A DNA stretch of 46,497 nt from Sphingobacteriaceae bacterium (GTDB lineage Bacteria; Bacteroidota; Bacteroidia; Sphingobacteriales; Sphingobacteriaceae): NCBI GenBank assembly GCA_014380615.1, contig JACMJM010000055.1:1-46497 (forward strand), in the 5' to 3' direction. A program made the translations under genes and the position numbers. Position 1 is the stretch's first letter. Each line of letters opens with the position of its first letter. Shown piece after piece: positions 44,338 to 46,497 of this stretch. Below the pieces are notes generated by a model. The model was not told the DNA's origin. It saw only the letters and a program-made list of their open reading frames with translations, and did no database searches.

Positions 44338-46245
44338 ATGAACTTACAAATCAAATCATTTGACGAGTATAAAAAGGTATACGATTACAGTGTAAATGAA
44401 CCTGAAAATTTTTGGGCGGATATAGCTTCATCATTTACCTGGAAGAAAAAATGGGATTCGGTATTAGAGTGGAACTTTAAAGACCCGGATGTTAAGTGGT
44501 TTAAAGGGGCAAAGCTTAATATTACCGAAAATTGTCTCGACCGACACCTCATTAATAATGCAGATACCCCCGCGATTATTTGGGAACCGAATGATCCGGA
44601 AGAACATCACCGGGTTTTAAGTTACCGCCAGCTTCACGACAAAGTTTGCCAATTCGCTAATGTTCTTAAAAATAATGGCGTAAAAAAAGGTGACCGGATT
44701 TGTATTTATCTCCCGATGGTTCCCGAACTGGCAATTGCGGTGCTTGCCTGCGCGAGAGTTGGGGCAATACATTCGGTTGTTTTCGGCGGGTTTTCGGCGC
44801 AGTCTATCGCTGATAGAATAAATGATGCAACCTGCTCGTTGGTTATCACCGCCGACGGGGGATTTAGAGGTACAAAGAATATTCCCCTAAAGGATATCAT
44901 CGACGATGCGCTGGTTCAATGCCGCAGTGTGAGTAAGGTAATCGTGTTAACCCGTAGCCGCACGCCGGTATCAATGTTTAAAGGCAGGGATGTATGGTGG
45001 GAAGATGAGATCAGGAAGGTCGAAACGCAGGGTAACCCCGAATGCCCGGCGGAAGAGATGGATGCCGAAGATGAATTGTTTGTTTTATATACATCCGGTT
45101 CTACCGGAAAGCCAAAAGGAGTTGTGCATACCTGCGGTGGATACATGGTTTATGCGGGATATACTTTTGCGAACGTTTTTCAATATCAGCCCGGAGAAGT
45201 TTATTTCTGTACGGCCGATATTGGCTGGATTACCGGGCATTCGTATATCGTTTATGGCCCGCTTTCGCAGGGAGCAACCAATATAATGTTCGAAGGCATT
45301 CCTACCTGGCCCAACGCAGGACGTTTTTGGGAGATCTGTGATAAACATAAAGTAAACATACTCTATACCGCACCCACTGCTATCCGCTCATTAATGAGTT
45401 TTGGCGAAGAGCCCTTAAAAGGCAAAGATCTGAGTACTATTAAAAAGCTTGGTTCGGTTGGTGAGCCTATCAATGAAGAAGCATGGCATTGGTTTAATGA
45501 GAAAATAGGCCATAAAAACGCCCCGATAGTAGATACCTGGTGGCAAACAGAAACCGGCGGAATAATGATCTCGCCGATTGCCGGAGTTACGCCTACAAAG
45601 CCTGGCTACGCAACTTTACCCCTTCCGGGGATACAACCTGTTTTGGTTGATGAAGCAGGCAAGGAGATAGAAGGAAACGGCGTAAGTGGGAACCTATGTA
45701 TTAAATTTCCATGGCCCGGAATTATTCGCACAACTTACGGCGACCATGAGCGTTGCCGCCAGACTTATTTCTCTGCTTATGAGAACATGTATTTTACAGG
45801 CGACGGCTGCTTACGCGATGATGATGGCTATTACCGCATTACTGGCAGGGTAGACGATGTATTAAACGTTTCGGGACACCGCATTGGTACTGCCGAAGTA
45901 GAGAATGCCATCAATATGCATTCGGATGTGGTGGAGAGTGCCGTAGTGGGTTATCCGCATGAGATTAAGGGACAGGGTGTTTACGCTTACGTGATTCTTG
46001 GTACTTCGGAGCATGATAAAGAATTAACCCGAAAAAATATCCTTCAAACGGTTACCCGGATAATCGGTGCCATCGCCAAGCCTGATAAAATTCAATTTGT
46101 TACCGGCTTGCCGAAAACACGTTCGGGGAAAATTATGAGACGTATACTTCGCAAAATCGCTGAAGGAGATACATCGAATCTGGGAGATACGAGCACCTTG
46201 CTCGATCCGGCGGTGGTAGATGAAATTAAAGAGGGAGCTTTGTAG
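44338..46245 (+). CDS. acs: Acetyl-CoA synthetase
   Basis: A 635-residue ANL enzyme that makes acetyl-CoA from acetate, ATP and CoA. The phosphate-binding loop YTSGSTGKPKGV and WWQTETGGIM are intact, as is the C-terminal PKTRSGKIMRR with the acylatable catalytic lysine. It completes the uptake-and-activation unit for acetate with the symporter. Confidence 0.96.
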   Translation: MNLQIKSFDEYKKVYDYSVNEPENFWADIASSFTWKKKWDSVLEWNFKDPDVKWFKGAKLNITENCLDRHLINNADTPAIIWEPNDPEEHHRVLSYRQLHDKVCQFANVLKNNGVKKGDRICIYLPMVPELAIAVLACARVGAIHSVVFGGFSAQSIADRINDATCSLVITADGGFRGTKNIPLKDIIDDALVQCRSVSKVIVLTRSRTPVSMFKGRDVWWEDEIRKVETQGNPECPAEEMDAEDELFVLYTSGSTGKPKGVVHTCGGYMVYAGYTFANVFQYQPGEVYFCTADIGWITGHSYIVYGPLSQGATNIMFEGIPTWPNAGRFWEICDKHKVNILYTAPTAIRSLMSFGEEPLKGKDLSTIKKLGSVGEPINEEAWHWFNEKIGHKNAPIVDTWWQTETGGIMISPIAGVTPTKPGYATLPLPGIQPVLVDEAGKEIEGNGVSGNLCIKFPWPGIIRTTYGDHERCRQTYFSAYENMYFTGDGCLRDDDGYYRITGRVDDVLNVSGHRIGTAEVENAINMHSDVVESAVVGYPHEIKGQGVYAYVILGTSEHDKELTRKNILQTVTRIIGAIAKPDKIQFVTGLPKTRSGKIMRRILRKIAEGDTSNLGDTSTLLDPAVVDEIKEGAL

Positions 46246-46269
46246 CTTCCTGGGTGATATACGGAAAAT

Positions 46270-46295
46270 AGGGTGGCTAAAGGCTGCCCTTTTTT
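46270..46295 (+). terminator. Intrinsic terminator of acs
   Basis: The stem 46270-46277 (AGGGTGGC) pairs with 46283-46290 (GGCTGCCCT side) through four Watson-Crick, two wobble and two G-C pairs, loop TAAAG, and is followed by TTTTTT. Confidence 0.75.
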
Positions 46296-46413
46296 GTTCA
46301 AAATAAATGCGGCTGTTAAGGCGTTAAATGAACCTGTATTTAAGTATCTTGAGGTTTTAGCTAGTGTAATAATTCTTAAGTTAATTAACTAAAAAAATTT
46401 GTATATTAGGGCT

Positions 46414-46497
46414 ATGGGAAGAATAGCTCAACCTATCGGAATAAGTCCGGATCAGCACCAGGAACTGCTGGTGATGGCGCGCTCACATAAGATTGAA
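46414..46497 (+). CDS. Possible IS630-type transposase, N-terminal fragment (cut by window end)
   Basis: Only 28 codons are in the window (begins MGRIAQPIGISPDQHQELLV, then MARSHKIE). The pattern of S-P-D/E-x-x-Q-E-L-x-x-x-A-R-S resembles the helix-turn-helix start of IS630-family transposases. The frame is open to the last base. A TATATTAG box (46402-46409) lies just upstream of the ATG. The call depends on the sequence beyond the window. Confidence 0.4.
   Translation, partial: MGRIAQPIGISPDQHQELLVMARSHKIE

Noticed and set aside
1..46497. CRISPR array
   Set aside because: I saw no regularly spaced repeats anywhere in the window.

Overview
The window looks like the chromosome of a Bacteroidota bacterium, most likely Sphingobacteriaceae (Pedobacter/Mucilaginibacter-like). 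The evidence is moderate GC; promoter -7 boxes of the TAnnTTTG type (e.g. 2628, 4115, 12723, 24422, 33548); lineage-typical families (DUF5683, DUF4295, DUF6132, a long TamB, a signal peptidase I with an N-terminal membrane domain, the bacillithiol enzyme BshC); and the gene order rpmB-rpmG-DUF4295-ftsY-rimO. Start codons are often GTG or TTG, and strong Shine-Dalgarno sequences are rare.

Layout. 1-2.1 kb: a secreted tail-fibre-like repeat protein beside tRNA-Met. 2.2-10.9 kb: housekeeping genes (START-like protein, LptF/LptG permease, RibBA, TamB, divergent TsaD). 11-15.5 kb: a small membrane protein, a CrtI/CrtD-type carotenoid desaturase, a LiaF-like membrane protein with a LytS/LytTR two-component pair, and a short orphan DUF433 protein. 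15.6-22 kb: FMN reductase, parA-parB-DUF5683-dapB-lepB, and an unknown secreted protein. 22.2-35.2 kb: a reactive-sulfur island. 35.3-41.7 kb: Ldh-family dehydrogenase, bshC, rimO, a RelE-type toxin-antitoxin pair, ftsY and ribosomal protein genes. 42-46.2 kb: an acetate-use unit (DUF485 protein, acetate-type symporter, acs). The window ends inside a probable IS630-type transposase gene.

The most interesting part is the sulfur island. It encodes a CoA-disulfide/persulfide reductase-rhodanese fusion, a DUF6132 protein, an apparent eight-gene minus-strand operon (TauE-type exporter, metallo-beta-lactamase-rhodanese-rhodanese persulfide dioxygenase, rhodanese, universal stress protein, two YeeE/YedE half-transporters, a secreted rhodanese-like protein, an MFS transporter), a TlpA-like protein, thioredoxin, a small membrane protein, and a Crp/Fnr regulator. 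Five promoters in it carry a CRP-like site, GTGA-N6-TCAC or a close variant, and in every case the site ends 26-27 nt before a TTTG -7 element. The regulator's recognition helix (SREVISR) has the Arg-Glu...Arg set that reads GTGA half-sites in CRP. I infer a Crp-type regulator controlling a persulfide/thiosulfate-handling regulon. In content it resembles the CstR-controlled cst operon of Staphylococcus aureus, but with a different regulator class and with YeeE-type importers. The nearby bshC would supply bacillithiol, a likely persulfide carrier.

Other points to check are a probable ATT start for TamB, promoters sitting almost on the start codon (lptF, crp, ribBA), mutually exclusive hairpins between the symporter gene and acs, and a toxin-antitoxin pair inside the ftsY-rimO operon.
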